Below are positions 26,636 to 38,455 of a stretch of 64,000 bases of DNA, one piece after another. Numbering within the stretch: the first letter of the stretch is position 1; every line of letters starts with the position of its first letter. The stretch is from assembly GCA_027080505.1 (NCBI GenBank), contig JALWRX010000123.1, forward strand, positions 40,705-104,704. The letters are read 5' to 3'. Position numbers and translations under genes: made by a program. Under the pieces are notes generated by a model. The model saw only the letters and a program-made list of their open reading frames with translations. It did no database searches and was not told where the DNA came from. Origin of the DNA: Ghiorsea sp. (GTDB lineage Bacteria; Pseudomonadota; Zetaproteobacteria; Mariprofundales; Mariprofundaceae).

Positions 26636-29600
26636 ATGTTAAATGTTTGCTTTATACGGGGCTGCCGCATTATTTTGATGTTGGTATTGTTTGCCCTGTT
26701 GTCTTTCGTTCTATTTTTTATTTTTCCACCGAATATTGATGATTTTAAGCCATATATTGAATCTAGACTTGAATCAACATTACATGCTCAGCAGGTGGAT
26801 ATAAACCAACTGCATTTGACCTGGGATACAGGTCCAGTACTTGATATAGGGCAAGTTTATATTGTTGCACCATCTTTTGTGGTTAAAGAAGCAAAGGTTC
26901 AGGTTTCTTATGATTTATTTGATATTTTTTTGGGAAGTTTAGCACCTGAAATTATCATTCAAGACGGTCATGCAGGGCTTAATTTGGATATAAAAAGCAA
27001 ACATGATTCTAAGCCTTTAAATATACAACTTATGCTTAAGAATATGGATATTTCGTGGACATATAAGCAAGAGAAACAAATATTGCATGATGCAAACTTA
27101 TACATGAAACCTTTTGCACAGGATGTGTTGGTACAAGCCAAAGGTTTTTTTGTGCATCTTGTTATGGATCAAGATTACTTACCTCGATTAGTACGCATAA
27201 ACATTGAAGATTTTTCTAGCTTTCCGACATCTTGGTTAGCTTATACACAAGGTTTATCTGCCGTACATTTTAAATTACAAAAACAGGGCAAGCTTACATG
27301 GCAATGGGATGTAGATATCCAAGGCGATCAAGGTTTGATTGCGGTGGATGAAGTGCACTTGCGAGTGCCTTTTGAATATTTTTCAGGGCAGGGTGATGTG
27401 TTTTTACAGCAAGGTGAAGGCTTATCCTTGCATACATTTCATGCAAAAACATTGCAATGGAAAGCTAAGGATAGTTTTGCTAATGCACAACTAACATGGG
27501 AAAATGACAATTTACATTTACAAGTTTCTGATGCTGCGACCACCATGCCTAAGCTTTGGTCTTGGTTGTGGATGTTAGGGGGTGAGCATTGGCATGATTG
27601 GTTGAGTGCTATGCAGCATGGCAGGGTTGAAAATGCTCATGGCACCTTAGATTTACCATGGTCGAAACCTTTGGTTTTAGGTTTGGCTGGGGCTCAGTTT
27701 AGCAATATGACATACCATGTGAACACGCAAGTATCAGGTGCGGATATTGCTTTAGGTTTGGCAGATGATTATTTGTACGAAGTGAAGGCTGATGTTGAAG
27801 TTGATGAACGAGGGTTACATGCTGATATCCATCAAGCAGACTTAAATGGTGGTATAGGTTTGGTGTCGGGAGATTACCAAATCACTTGGAAAACATTGTT
27901 GATGGAAATTGATGCAAAAGGTATTGCTGATGTAGGCAAACTACATACATGGCTATCCCCAATATCAGCCCAAGAGCTACATTGGGGTGAAGCACCCGCC
28001 AAGGCAGAGGTGCAAATGCTTTGGTATGCCAACAAAGTGGAACCAGAAAAAACTGTTGTTCATTTTCATCCTGAGGGCAAAGCGTGGGTGCTTAAACCCA
28101 AGGGTATTGCTTTGGAAGTGAAATCAGGCATGGCAGTTTGGGATTATAATCGCGGTTTGGACTTGAATAATATGCAAGTCAGCACCCCTTGGTTTGATGG
28201 TAAACTGAGTATGTTCCTCAATAAACAACAAGCATGGGCTTTGGATAACTTGTCGATGACAGGTTTTGCACCTTTAGCCAATCTGACCAGTGACTTTTCA
28301 TTGCCAATTATTCAGCCACAGGGTGAAACAACATTTGTACTTGATTACCAAGACCAACAATGGAAGGCAGCTATTGATTTTGAGAAAAACACTTGGAAAA
28401 GTTTTGCTGGCTTTGCCAAACCTAAAGCCAATAAGCTGTATTTAAACTTAAAAGGTAAACCAACATCTACGGGCTTGTTGCCTATACATATGCAACACAT
28501 GCAAGTGAAACAGAAAGGCTTTAATCTTGATGGTGCATTAACGATTACACAAGATAAGCTAGATTTTAATTTTACGCATATTCAAACCGCATTATTTGAT
28601 GGAAAAATGCGTTTGCTTATACCCTTGGATGCAAAATTATCATGGGGTATTGAAGCTAATGCTACCTTGATGAATAAAAAGCTCATGCAACCATATTTGG
28701 TGGAAAACCCCGAGACAGTAGATACACCATCACGCCCATGGCAAGTGTTTGCACAGGCAAAGACATTTATTTGGGATAAAAGTAAACTGAAAAATGTTCA
28801 ATTCCAGTTTAATTCAAATAGGCAAAGCACGGGCACATTTAGTGCAGCCTCAGCAGACATTGGCGCATCACATCTGCAAAATATTCAAGCTTCATTTACT
28901 ATGTTGGAACATGGTAAAATTGATTTGCATTATTTGGAAGCAGATGGTTCTGATCAGCATGTGATGATATCAGGTTCGGTGAAACCTAAGCCCGATGATG
29001 TGTTTGCTTGGCAAGGTTTGGCGCTGTTATCGGGCAAGTTTGGTACTCTGATGAAACAGGCAGAGCTGGATCAGCTGTTTAAAGAAGGTGACATGCAGTC
29101 ATTGTTTTTGGGGGGTGGAGAGTTTAAGCAAGGTGAACCTTGGTGGCGAGGCATGAAAGGAAGCCTACGTTTACGCATTGATGACGGACGTATTATGGAA
29201 GGTGGTACATTGACCCACCTTTTGGCAGCGATAAGTTTAGTTGATTTGCCTAAATACTTGGTATTTCAGCGGGGTGATATTGTGGGTAAAGGTTTATTTT
29301 ACGATAAATTGCAAATTGAAGCCGATTTTAATGCTGAAGAGTTAGATATCAGGCAATTGGCATTAACATCATCAGCATTGGATGCTGGTGGCACAGGAAA
29401 AGTTAACTTGGATACGGGTGATTTGGATATTTTATTGATTGCAAGACCATGGCAAAATATTGAGGCTATTGTCGGTAACATACCTCTTTTAGGTCATGTT
29501 CTGGCAGGGGAAGATAAAAGTTTCTTGCGTAAAGTATACCATATTCATGGGCCAGCTTCCGATGCGGCAGTGGATGAACTAAAGCCTGAAGATGCAGGTT

Positions 29601-29665
29601 TGCCGCAGTCTGGATTGTTGGAAACTTTATTTTCATTGCCTAGCCGTTGGTTTGGAGAGAAGTAA
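26636..29665 (+). CDS. Large AsmA-like/YhdP-type envelope protein
   Basis: N-terminal TM anchor, ~1000 aa beta-rich body, C-term LKGSLRLRIDDGRI...LDAGGTGKVNLDTGDLDILLIARPWQNIEAIVGNIPLLGHVLAGED typical of AsmA-like C-terminal regions. Confidence 0.8.
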   Translation: MLNVCFIRGCRIILMLVLFALLSFVLFFIFPPNIDDFKPYIESRLESTLHAQQVDINQLHLTWDTGPVLDIGQVYIVAPSFVVKEAKVQVSYDLFDIFLGSLAPEIIIQDGHAGLNLDIKSKHDSKPLNIQLMLKNMDISWTYKQEKQILHDANLYMKPFAQDVLVQAKGFFVHLVMDQDYLPRLVRINIEDFSSFPTSWLAYTQGLSAVHFKLQKQGKLTWQWDVDIQGDQGLIAVDEVHLRVPFEYFSGQGDVFLQQGEGLSLHTFHAKTLQWKAKDSFANAQLTWENDNLHLQVSDAATTMPKLWSWLWMLGGEHWHDWLSAMQHGRVENAHGTLDLPWSKPLVLGLAGAQFSNMTYHVNTQVSGADIALGLADDYLYEVKADVEVDERGLHADIHQADLNGGIGLVSGDYQITWKTLLMEIDAKGIADVGKLHTWLSPISAQELHWGEAPAKAEVQMLWYANKVEPEKTVVHFHPEGKAWVLKPKGIALEVKSGMAVWDYNRGLDLNNMQVSTPWFDGKLSMFLNKQQAWALDNLSMTGFAPLANLTSDFSLPIIQPQGETTFVLDYQDQQWKAAIDFEKNTWKSFAGFAKPKANKLYLNLKGKPTSTGLLPIHMQHMQVKQKGFNLDGALTITQDKLDFNFTHIQTALFDGKMRLLIPLDAKLSWGIEANATLMNKKLMQPYLVENPETVDTPSRPWQVFAQAKTFIWDKSKLKNVQFQFNSNRQSTGTFSAASADIGASHLQNIQASFTMLEHGKIDLHYLEADGSDQHVMISGSVKPKPDDVFAWQGLALLSGKFGTLMKQAELDQLFKEGDMQSLFLGGGEFKQGEPWWRGMKGSLRLRIDDGRIMEGGTLTHLLAAISLVDLPKYLVFQRGDIVGKGLFYDKLQIEADFNAEELDIRQLALTSSALDAGGTGKVNLDTGDLDILLIARPWQNIEAIVGNIPLLGHVLAGEDKSFLRKVYHIHGPASDAAVDELKPEDAGLPQSGLLETLFSLPSRWFGEK

Positions 29666-29666
29666 T

Positions 29667-30395
29667 ATGCGTTTAATTATGTTGGACACAGAAACTACAG
29701 GACTTTCACCTCAGCAAGGTGATCGCATGGTAGAAATTGGTGCAGTGGAAGTGTGCAATAGGGATATGCAGCAAACCCGTACGTTTCATAAGTATATCAA
29801 CCCTGGTCGGAAAATACCTGCAGAAGTGGTGCGTATTCATGGTATTGATGATGCAAGGGTGAAGGATGAACCTAGTTTCTCGGAAATTGCGCAAGACTTT
29901 CTGGATTTTATAGAGGGTGGTACATTGGTCATCCATAATGCGCCTTTTGATTTGGGGTTTATTATGTATGAGCTTGAGGCATGTGGTATGCCGAATATTC
30001 ATGATGTACCTGTGATTGATACGTTGGAAATGGCAAAGAAGCAGTTTCCACGCCAAAGAAACAATTTGGATGCCTTGTGTGATAGGTTTGAGATTGAACG
30101 TGGGCATAGGGAGCTACACGGGGCACTATTAGACTCTGAGTTGTTGGGTGAAGTGTACCTTGCGATGACAGGTGGCAAGCAGTTTTCTTTGGGCATGGAT
30201 ACAGGTGTCAAGCCTGCATCTGAATATGTGCAATTGCCTTCAGCACAGCGTCAAAGAACAGAGCAAAGCGAAACTGCGGCATTGATGCGCCGTCCAGCGG
30301 TAAAAATTCGTGAAGAAGACATGGTAAGACATCAAGGCTTGATGCAACGGATAGCCAAAGAAAGTGGCGGACAAACTTTATGGAGAGAAGAATAA
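29667..30395 (+). CDS. dnaQ: DNA polymerase III epsilon subunit (3'-5' exonuclease)
   Basis: MRLIMLDTETTGLSPQQGDRMVEIGAVE, HNAPFDLGFI, HGALLDSELLGEVYLAMTGG. Confidence 0.93.
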   Translation: MRLIMLDTETTGLSPQQGDRMVEIGAVEVCNRDMQQTRTFHKYINPGRKIPAEVVRIHGIDDARVKDEPSFSEIAQDFLDFIEGGTLVIHNAPFDLGFIMYELEACGMPNIHDVPVIDTLEMAKKQFPRQRNNLDALCDRFEIERGHRELHGALLDSELLGEVYLAMTGGKQFSLGMDTGVKPASEYVQLPSAQRQRTEQSETAALMRRPAVKIREEDMVRHQGLMQRIAKESGGQTLWREE

Positions 30396-30396
30396 T

Positions 30397-30843
30397 ATGT
30401 TTTTACCAACACCAATCATGATGGTTTGTGCCGGCAATGTGTGCCGTAGTCCATTTGCTGAGTTTTATATGCGTAAACGCCTTGAAGAAGAGGGGAAATA
30501 CGGCGAAGTATTTAGCCGTGGTCTTTTGATGATGCAGGGCAAAAAAGTGCCTGAAAAAGGCTTAAAAGTGGGCTTAGAGTTTGGTGTGGATATGAGTACG
30601 CATATGTCGAACGCTTTGCTAGCCCCAGATATGGACAGGGCAGCCTTGGTATTGGTGATGGAGCCAGAGCAACGGCAGCATTTGATGCAAAAAAGACCAG
30701 AACACGTGGGTAAGGTGATGATGTTATCCCAGCCTTGCGGCGGGAAAGTTATTGATGACCCTATGGGCAGGTCAGAGGAAACCTTTAGACGGGTGTATGG
30801 TGAAATTGCCGCGTGTGTGGATACCTGGGTGCAGCGGTTTTAA
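30397..30843 (+). CDS. Low-molecular-weight protein tyrosine phosphatase family protein
   Basis: P-loop VCAGNVCRSPFAEFYMRKRL; C-terminal DDPMGRSEETFRRVYGEI. Confidence 0.85.
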   Translation: MFLPTPIMMVCAGNVCRSPFAEFYMRKRLEEEGKYGEVFSRGLLMMQGKKVPEKGLKVGLEFGVDMSTHMSNALLAPDMDRAALVLVMEPEQRQHLMQKRPEHVGKVMMLSQPCGGKVIDDPMGRSEETFRRVYGEIAACVDTWVQRF

Positions 30844-30891
30844 GGGTATAGCAAAAACAAATCATTAAGTGGAGTGTCTCCATTCTTGCGT

Positions 30892-31509
30892 TTATGGTTC
30901 ACTAGAGCTTTCCCGCCCTTCTACTTCAGTACATTTTCTATTTTTAACTAACTCTTCCGTTTTTGATAATGTTGAGTAAGAAATGTTCTTAGGACTTTTA
31001 ATAACTTTATCACCTTTGAAGTCTATATCATATACGGCCTTATGCCATTTATCATCATCGCCAAGATACTGACTGTACCAAATAATTGTTGGTTCTTCTT
31101 TTTTCGTGCATTCACCATAAAACATTCTGGAATTTTCAATTAAAGAACCATCAAAGTAGTACATTAATTTACCAGGATAACCATATCTTGATTTGCTACT
31201 ATACTGTTTATCAGAAACTGCATTCACATATATAGATGTGTGCATATCACATTCTGTACATGTTCTTCCCGTATAAATAATAAACATCACGTCAGTTTTT
31301 GATTTAATAAAAGCTATAGGTTTAAATTCAATGATGTTTGTTTTTGCAATGTGACCACCATTAAACTCGATTTCTGTGCTAATTGGCATGAGAAATGGAA
31401 CTGTTACAGCATAATTTATTTTAATAGATTTAATGCGCCATTCTTCCTCTGCAGAACAGGCAGTATGGATAAAAGTAAAGAAAGTTAGAATTATGTATGC
31501 AGTCTTCAT
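30892..31509 (-). CDS. Hypothetical secreted/periplasmic protein
   Basis: Signal-peptide-like N-terminus MKTAYIILTFFTFIHTACSAEEE, AT-rich ORF; no family recognised. Start at 31509 preferred over 31554. Confidence 0.55.
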   Translation of the reverse strand: MKTAYIILTFFTFIHTACSAEEEWRIKSIKINYAVTVPFLMPISTEIEFNGGHIAKTNIIEFKPIAFIKSKTDVMFIIYTGRTCTECDMHTSIYVNAVSDKQYSSKSRYGYPGKLMYYFDGSLIENSRMFYGECTKKEEPTIIWYSQYLGDDDKWHKAVYDIDFKGDKVIKSPKNISYSTLSKTEELVKNRKCTEVEGRESSSEP

Positions 31510-31652
31510 AGCAATTCTAATTGCAGGAGGGGTGCCTATATATTTAAAGTACATAGGTAAAAGAATATTTCTTTCTACTGCGTATCATAGGCTGATGATG
31601 GGGTGAATAGTTGCTGATGTCAAAAGCAGAGCTTTTATCTTTATGTTACAAC

Positions 31653-31677
31653 AAAAAAAGGGCTGCGATTGCAGCCC
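31653..31677 (-). terminator. Rho-independent terminator of gltBD operon
   Basis: On minus strand GGGCTGC-AATC-GCAGCCC followed by T-run. Confidence 0.85.
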
Positions 31678-31690
31678 CTGAAAGGTTATG

Positions 31691-33133
31691 TTAGCGGGGA
31701 AGGCCTGTTGAGCCCATCAGGAATTCATCCACGCTGCGTGCAGCTTGCCTACCTTCACGAATTGCCCAAACTACCAAGGATTGACCACGGCGCATATCAC
31801 CCGCGGAAAATACTTTGTCTAGGCTGGTTTTATAATCATCCGTATTGGCAGCCACATTACCACGCGCATCTTTTTCCACAGCAAGCTCATCAAGCATACC
31901 TTCATGCACTGGATGAACAAAACCCATGGCTAAGAAAACTTTATCTGCTTTGAGTGTGAACTCTGAGCCTTCAATTTCCGTCATTTTCCATTGTCCACTT
32001 TCATCTTGCGACCATTCTACTCTTGCACAAACAATGCCAGTGACTTTGCCATTTTCGCCAATAAAGCGTTTGGTTGTCACAGAAAAATCACGCTCGCAAC
32101 CTTCTTCTTGCGAAGTAGAGGTGCGCATTTTTAGAGGCCAATCGGGCCAAGTGATGAGTTTATTGGGTTCTTCAGGTGGTGCAGGCATGATTTCAAGTTG
32201 AGTAATGGATGCTGCACCGTGCCTATTGGCTGTACCAATACAATCTGAACCTGTATCACCGCCACCAATCACCACCACATGCTGACCTTTGGTAGAAATA
32301 AATTCATCTTCAGGAATATCATCACCCAATACACGTTTGGTTTGTTTGGTTAACAACTCCATGGCAAAATGAATGCCTTGTAAATCGCGTCCTTCAATGG
32401 GTAAGTCACGTGGTTTTTCAGAGCCGCCAGTGAGTACCACTGCATTATATTCACTGAGCAATGATTTGGCGGGAATATCCACACCAATATGTTGGTTTAC
32501 ACGAAATTCTACGCCTTCAGCTTGCATTTGCTGCATACGGCGGTCAATCACTGCCTTATCAAATTTGAAGTTTGGAATACCATACCGCATCAAACCACCA
32601 ATGCGATTTTCTTTCTCAAATACTACCACATCATGACCAACTCGCGCCAATTGTTGCGCACAAGCCAAACCCGCAGGGCCAGAGCCTATGATGGCAACCT
32701 TTTTACCTGTTTTTTCTTCGGCAGGTTCAGGTTGAATCCAGCCTTTTTCAAAACCTTTCTCAACAATGGCAAGCTCAATGTTTTTGATGGTCACTGCATC
32801 ACCAATCAAATTGACCGTACAAGCTTCTTCACAAGGGGCAGGGCAAATACGTCCTGTAAATTCAGGGAAATTGTTGGTGGAATGCAAGGTATCCAATGCT
32901 TCTTGCCAAAGACCGTGGTAAACCAAGTCATTCCAATCAGGAATAATATTATTCACAGGGCAACCATTATGACAAAACGGAATACCGCAATCCATGCAGC
33001 GTGCAGCTTGGGTGTTTAAAACATCTTCACTTGGCAGTTTTGAAAATTCTTTAAAATGCGTCACACGTTCTGCAACGGGTGCATAAGTCAGGTTTTGACG
33101 TTCAAATTCTTTGAAACCTGTTGGCTTACCCAT
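31691..33133 (-). CDS. gltD: Glutamate synthase small subunit
   Basis: [65 protein letters not shown]; start at 33133 overlaps the gltB end. Confidence 0.95.
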   Translation of the reverse strand: MGKPTGFKEFERQNLTYAPVAERVTHFKEFSKLPSEDVLNTQAARCMDCGIPFCHNGCPVNNIIPDWNDLVYHGLWQEALDTLHSTNNFPEFTGRICPAPCEEACTVNLIGDAVTIKNIELAIVEKGFEKGWIQPEPAEEKTGKKVAIIGSGPAGLACAQQLARVGHDVVVFEKENRIGGLMRYGIPNFKFDKAVIDRRMQQMQAEGVEFRVNQHIGVDIPAKSLLSEYNAVVLTGGSEKPRDLPIEGRDLQGIHFAMELLTKQTKRVLGDDIPEDEFISTKGQHVVVIGGGDTGSDCIGTANRHGAASITQLEIMPAPPEEPNKLITWPDWPLKMRTSTSQEEGCERDFSVTTKRFIGENGKVTGIVCARVEWSQDESGQWKMTEIEGSEFTLKADKVFLAMGFVHPVHEGMLDELAVEKDARGNVAANTDDYKTSLDKVFSAGDMRRGQSLVVWAIREGRQAARSVDEFLMGSTGLPR

Positions 33134-36100
33134 GAGCTGACTCCTTTGCTTGTTTGGTTTTTTGCTCTGCTTCGCGCTCAGCAAGCGCACGTTTGTAGTC
33201 CACAGGAATAACTTTAACAAACTTTTCTAATGAAGCGTCCCAATTGTCTAAGATTTCTTTACCGCGTGCAGAGTTGGTATAATGCACATGGCGTACGATA
33301 AGTTGATGTAAAATCTTCTCATCATTTTGGCTTAAGCTATGGCGAATATCTACTTTGCCGTGGGTTTCCAAGTCGCCACCCAAATGGTAGTTGTTTTCTA
33401 AAGCTGTATCTTCAGACAATACAGGCTCAAGGCTAACTTGTGCCATATTACAGCGTTGTTCAAATTCACCTGATGCATCAAACACATATGCCATACCACC
33501 AGACATACCTGCAGCAAAGTTGCGACCTGTTTCACCAAGAATAACAACCGTACCACCTGTCATGTACTCGCAACCGTGGTCGCCTACGCCTTCAACAACG
33601 GCAACAGCGCCCGAGTTGCGCACAGCAAAACGTTCACCAGCAATACCATTAAAATAAGCTTCACCATCTACAGCACCAAACAATACCGTATTACCTACAA
33701 TACTGTTTTCTTCCGCTTTGATAGGTGTTTCTTCAGGTGGGCGAATGGTAATACGACCTCCTGATAAACCTTTACCGACGTAATCATTACCAATACCGAC
33801 AAGATTAATGAATACACCACGTGCAAGCCAAGCACCCAGCGATTGACCAGCAGTACCTTTAGCATTGATAACAATCGTATCTTCTGGCAAACCAGCATGA
33901 CCATATTTCTTGGCAACCTTGCCTGAAAGCATGGTGCCAAAGCTACGGTCAACATTGCAAATATCAGTATTGATTACTACTGGTGTTTTGTTTTCCAAAG
34001 CAGGTTGTGCTTCAGCAATAAGTTTGTTATCAATTAAAGTATTTAAGCCATGGTCTTGGCTTTGGCTATGTGATTTATTGTCCGAAGATTCCACTTGGTG
34101 GAAAATAGGTGATAAATCAATGCCTTCTGATTTCCAATGACGCACGGCATCATCCGTATCCAACATGTCCACACGACCAACCATTTCATCAAAGGTTTTA
34201 AAGCCTAATTCAGCCATGATTTCACGGGTTTCTTCAGCTACATACATGAAATAGTTGACCACATCTTCAGGTTTACCAACAAACTTTTTGCGAAGCTCAG
34301 CGTCTTGTGTTGCCACACCAACAGGGCAGGTGTTTAAGTGACACTTACGCATCATGACACAGCCTTCGGCAATCAATGCAATGGTACCAAATGCAACTTC
34401 ATCAGCACCCAATAATGCGGCAATGGCAACATCACGTCCTGTGCGCATTTGACCATCAGCTTGCAAACGTGTGCGGCTACGCAAGCGATTCAACAATAAT
34501 GTTTGTTGGGTTTCAGCTAGTCCGACTTCCCATGCAGAACCTGCGTATTTAATGGATGTCATAGGTGATGCGCCCGTGCCACCATCGTGACCTGCAATCA
34601 CCACATGGTCGGCATGTGCTTTAACCACACCAGCAGCCACTGTGCCCACACCAATTTCAGATACCAATTTCACGGAAATATCAGCATTGGTATTGGTGTT
34701 TTTAAGATCGAAAATCAATTGTGCTAAATCTTCAATGGAATAAATATCATGGTGGGGTGGTGGGGAAATCAAACCCACACCTGGTGTAGAGTGGCGTACT
34801 TTACCAATACGATTATCCACTTTATGTCCAGGCAACTGCCCACCTTCACCTGGTTTTGCGCCTTGTGCCATTTTAATTTGAATTTGGTCTGCATTCGCCA
34901 AATATTCAGCAGTCACACCAAAACGACCTGATGCCACTTGCTTAATCGCAGAGCGCATGGAATCGCCATTGGCTAATGGTGTAAAACGCTCTACCTCTTC
35001 ACCACCTTCGCCCGTGTTGGACTTGCCACCCAAACGGTTCATAGCAATGGCTAATGTGCTGTGCGCTTCATGTGAAATCGAACCAAAGGACATCGCACCT
35101 GTGGCAAAACGTTTGACGATATTGGTTGCAGGTTCAACTTCACTTAAAGGAATACTGTTGCCTTTTTTGAATTTAAACAAGCTGCGTAAGGTGATTAAAC
35201 GACCTTTTTGGTTGTTAATAATATCGGCAAACTCTTTGTATAAGTCATAGTTGTTGGTGCGGATAGCATGCTGTAGTTTGGCAATGGTTTCAGGCGTAAG
35301 TGCATGTTGTTCACCGCGTACACGCCATTCGTATTCACCGCCTACATCAAGCATCTTCTTATGAATCATAGAGTTGCCATAGGCAAGTTGATGACGCATC
35401 ACAGCTTCTTTTGCAATTTCATCAAGACCAACGCCTTCAATTTGGGTGGCTGTGCCTTTGAAATATTTATCGACAAACTCTGAAGATAAACCAAAGGCTT
35501 CAAAGATTTGTGCACCACAATACGATTGGTATGTAGAAATACCCATTTTGGACATCACTTTGTACAAACCTTTGCCCACAGCTTTGATAAAGCGCGGCTC
35601 AATATCTGAGACAGCAATATCACTAGGCAAGTGCCCACGGCTATGCATATCAATCAATGTTTCAAATGCTAAATACGGGTTAACAGCTTCTGCACCAAAA
35701 CCAGCAAGCGTTGCAAAATGTTGCACTTCACGAGCAGAACCTGTTTCAACCACAAGTCCTGTTTCCACACGTAAACCTTTGGCAATCAAGTGTTGGTGTA
35801 CAGCTGATGTGGCTAATAATGCAGGGATAGGGATATGTTGTTCATCCATATCACGGTCACTCAAGATGATGATATTGAATTTATCCAATACAGCGCGTTC
35901 AGCTTGTTTACATAAACTTTCAATGGCAACACCCATGCCCGCAGCACCAGAGTCTGCTGGGTAACACATAGATAAAGTCAATGAGCGGAACTTACCTTGG
36001 GTGGCTTCATGAATATTGCGAACTTTTTCCAAGTCTTGATTGGTCAAAATTGGTTGATGCACTTCCAAACGTAGGGTTGGCTCTTCATCATCCAAGCCAA

Positions 36101-37763
36101 GCAAATTGGGGTTGGGGCCAATGAAAGATGTTAAGCTCATCACCATTTCTTCACGAATAGGGTCAATGGGTGGGTTGGTGACTTGGGCAAACAATTGACG
36201 GAAATAATTATACAATGGTTTAGCGCGATTGGATAACACTGCATGTGGCGTGTCATTACCCATGGAGCCAGTGGCTTCCATACCAGTGATTGCCATCGGT
36301 GCCATCAAAAACTTGAGGTTTTCTTTAGTGTAACCAAATGCTTGTTGTTTATTTAATAAGTCATTATGTTGAGGCTGTTTGACTTCAACATCTACATCCA
36401 AATCTTCAATTTGAATTTGGGTTTCAGCCAATATTTTTTTGTAGTCACGTTCAAGTGCTAGGGCATCTTTGATGTCGGAATCATCAATAATGCAGCCTTC
36501 TTCCAAGTCAATCAGGAACATTTTACCTGGTTGCAAACGCCATTTTTTGATGATTTTTTCTTCTGGGATATCCAAAACACCCATTTCAGATGCCATCACC
36601 ACCAAATCATCATCGGTAATCAAGTAACGTGCAGGACGTAGTCCATTTCTGTCCAATGTTGCGCCGATTTGAATACCATCGGTAAATGCAACAGCAGCAG
36701 GGCCATCCCATGGCTCCATCAATGCTGCATGATGCTCATAAAATGCTTTGCGTTTTTCATCCATCAAGTTATTGCCAGACCATGCTTCAGGAATAAGTAG
36801 CATGGCAGCGTGGGTGAGCGAGTAACCACCCATGACCAATAATTCTAATGCATTGTCAAAACACGCAGTATCCGATTGGTTTTCAGGAATTAAAGGCCAT
36901 ACTTTATCCAAATCATCACCCAAATATTTGGATTTCATGGAATGACGGCGTGCATTCATCCAGTTGATATTACCGCGAACTGTATTGATTTCACCATTGT
37001 GAGCGACCATGCGGAAAGGATGCGCCAATTCCCAAGATGGGAATGTGTTGGTGGAGAAACGTTGATGCACCAATGCGAGTGCTGATTTCATGCGGGCATC
37101 GGATAAGTCGGTAAAATATGCACCGACTTGATGTGATAAGAACATACCTTTATATACAATCGTGCGCGAAGATAATGAGTTTACATAAAACTTGGCTTTG
37201 TCATCAAAAGCTTTATCAGCAATTTGGTTTTCAAAGATTTTACGAATAACAAATAATTTGCGCTCAAATGCTTGCTGATCAGCGCAGTTACTACCCTTTC
37301 CTACAAAGATTTGACGTGTAACAGGCTCACATGCTAATACACTTTCTGGTAAATCAGCACGTACAGCATCTACGGGTACATCACGCCAGCCAAGTACAGT
37401 TTGACCCTCTGCTGCGATAGTATCTTCAATGATTTTTTCGCAAGCAGCACGATGCGCATCATCTTGCGGCAAGAAAATCATACCTACGCCATATTCACCT
37501 GCAGCAGGTAATGTAATATCAGAGTCTGGTGCAACGGCTTGGAAAAAATCATCAGGGATTTGAATCAAAATACCTGCGCCATCACCTTCTCTAGGGTCTG
37601 CGCCTGCTGCACCGCGATGGGTTAAACGGAGCAAGATTTCTAAGCCTTTTTCAACAATATTATGACTTTTTTGGTTTTTAATGTGGGCAACAAAACCAAC
37701 ACCGCATGCGTCATGCTCGTGTTGTGCGTTGTATAATCCTTGCTTTTTCGGCATTTGCGTCAT
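33126..37763 (-). CDS. gltB: Glutamate synthase large subunit
   Basis: [13 protein letters not shown] (N-terminal catalytic Cys after propeptide), [31 protein letters not shown]-terminal repeats. Start 37763 (MTQMPKKQG) or 37832. Confidence 0.95.
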   Translation of the reverse strand: MTQMPKKQGLYNAQHEHDACGVGFVAHIKNQKSHNIVEKGLEILLRLTHRGAAGADPREGDGAGILIQIPDDFFQAVAPDSDITLPAAGEYGVGMIFLPQDDAHRAACEKIIEDTIAAEGQTVLGWRDVPVDAVRADLPESVLACEPVTRQIFVGKGSNCADQQAFERKLFVIRKIFENQIADKAFDDKAKFYVNSLSSRTIVYKGMFLSHQVGAYFTDLSDARMKSALALVHQRFSTNTFPSWELAHPFRMVAHNGEINTVRGNINWMNARRHSMKSKYLGDDLDKVWPLIPENQSDTACFDNALELLVMGGYSLTHAAMLLIPEAWSGNNLMDEKRKAFYEHHAALMEPWDGPAAVAFTDGIQIGATLDRNGLRPARYLITDDDLVVMASEMGVLDIPEEKIIKKWRLQPGKMFLIDLEEGCIIDDSDIKDALALERDYKKILAETQIQIEDLDVDVEVKQPQHNDLLNKQQAFGYTKENLKFLMAPMAITGMEATGSMGNDTPHAVLSNRAKPLYNYFRQLFAQVTNPPIDPIREEMVMSLTSFIGPNPNLLGLDDEEPTLRLEVHQPILTNQDLEKVRNIHEATQGKFRSLTLSMCYPADSGAAGMGVAIESLCKQAERAVLDKFNIIILSDRDMDEQHIPIPALLATSAVHQHLIAKGLRVETGLVVETGSAREVQHFATLAGFGAEAVNPYLAFETLIDMHSRGHLPSDIAVSDIEPRFIKAVGKGLYKVMSKMGISTYQSYCGAQIFEAFGLSSEFVDKYFKGTATQIEGVGLDEIAKEAVMRHQLAYGNSMIHKKMLDVGGEYEWRVRGEQHALTPETIAKLQHAIRTNNYDLYKEFADIINNQKGRLITLRSLFKFKKGNSIPLSEVEPATNIVKRFATGAMSFGSISHEAHSTLAIAMNRLGGKSNTGEGGEEVERFTPLANGDSMRSAIKQVASGRFGVTAEYLANADQIQIKMAQGAKPGEGGQLPGHKVDNRIGKVRHSTPGVGLISPPPHHDIYSIEDLAQLIFDLKNTNTNADISVKLVSEIGVGTVAAGVVKAHADHVVIAGHDGGTGASPMTSIKYAGSAWEVGLAETQQTLLLNRLRSRTRLQADGQMRTGRDVAIAALLGADEVAFGTIALIAEGCVMMRKCHLNTCPVGVATQDAELRKKFVGKPEDVVNYFMYVAEETREIMAELGFKTFDEMVGRVDMLDTDDAVRHWKSEGIDLSPIFHQVESSDNKSHSQSQDHGLNTLIDNKLIAEAQPALENKTPVVINTDICNVDRSFGTMLSGKVAKKYGHAGLPEDTIVINAKGTAGQSLGAWLARGVFINLVGIGNDYVGKGLSGGRITIRPPEETPIKAEENSIVGNTVLFGAVDGEAYFNGIAGERFAVRNSGAVAVVEGVGDHGCEYMTGGTVVILGETGRNFAAGMSGGMAYVFDASGEFEQRCNMAQVSLEPVLSEDTALENNYHLGGDLETHGKVDIRHSLSQNDEKILHQLIVRHVHYTNSARGKEILDNWDASLEKFVKVIPVDYKRALAEREAEQKTKQAKESAHG

Positions 37764-37974
37764 CAGCGGCTCCAATAAGAAAAATGTTTCACTTTTTACA
37801 TCAATTTTTGAAAGGGGGCGCATCATAATCAATTTCTATGCTTTTGTCATGGATGAACAGATGTTAAAATAATAAAGGAGTGGATTGCTAAAAGTAGGTG
37901 GCAAAACTGTTGCATGATAAGATAGTTGCATATTGAAACTAAATGATTTAAGGTTCGACCTTGAGGAGAGTATT

Positions 37975-38427
37975 ATGGATGGACTAAAAGATTTTAAGTT
38001 AGAGCAAGTTTTGGGATTTTATATTAATCGGGTGTCATATTTGATGACTGAAGAAATTGAAAAGCGTTTTGCGAAAGCTGGTTTAAATATCGCTGCTCAA
38101 GATTTTGCAATTCTAGTGCGCTTAATGAATGAAGGAATGGTTACGCAAGCAAGAATTATTGAATTAATGATGCGTGACAAAACAACCATTACACGGCGCA
38201 TTGATGGGTTGGTAAAGAAAGGTTTGGTCGCCAGAGTGGTGAATCCAGATGATAGAAGGTGCATGAATATAAAATTGACGGATGAAGGATATGCGATGCT
38301 AGAAACAGCGTTTCCTATGGCTTCAGGCTTCCAAAATGAGCTTGTTCAAGGTGTATCCGATGATGACAAGGCTGTCACCATTCAAGTACTGAAAAAGCTG
38401 GCAGCAACATTGATGGATTTAAGGTGA
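37975..38427 (+). CDS. MarR-family transcriptional regulator
   Basis: Winged-helix: DFAILVRLMNEGMVTQARIIELMMRDKTTITRRIDGLVKKGLVARVVNPDDRRCMNIKLTDEG; GAGGAGAG SD before the ATG at 37975. Confidence 0.9.
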   Translation: MDGLKDFKLEQVLGFYINRVSYLMTEEIEKRFAKAGLNIAAQDFAILVRLMNEGMVTQARIIELMMRDKTTITRRIDGLVKKGLVARVVNPDDRRCMNIKLTDEGYAMLETAFPMASGFQNELVQGVSDDDKAVTIQVLKKLAATLMDLR

Positions 38428-38455
38428 TTTAAATGTGTTTTAAGGAGTAAAAGGT

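Noticed and set aside
30397-30843. Possible ArsC-type arsenate reductase
   Set aside because: The P-loop VCAGNVCRSPFAEFYMR and DDPMG fit the low-molecular-weight tyrosine phosphatase/Wzb-like pattern; no ars genes nearby.
35446-35964. 172-aa plus-strand ORF inside gltB (and similar ORFs at 32489-33019, 33391-33657, 34957-35250)
   Set aside because: Antisense shadows of the highly conserved gltB/gltD coding frames; no independent support.
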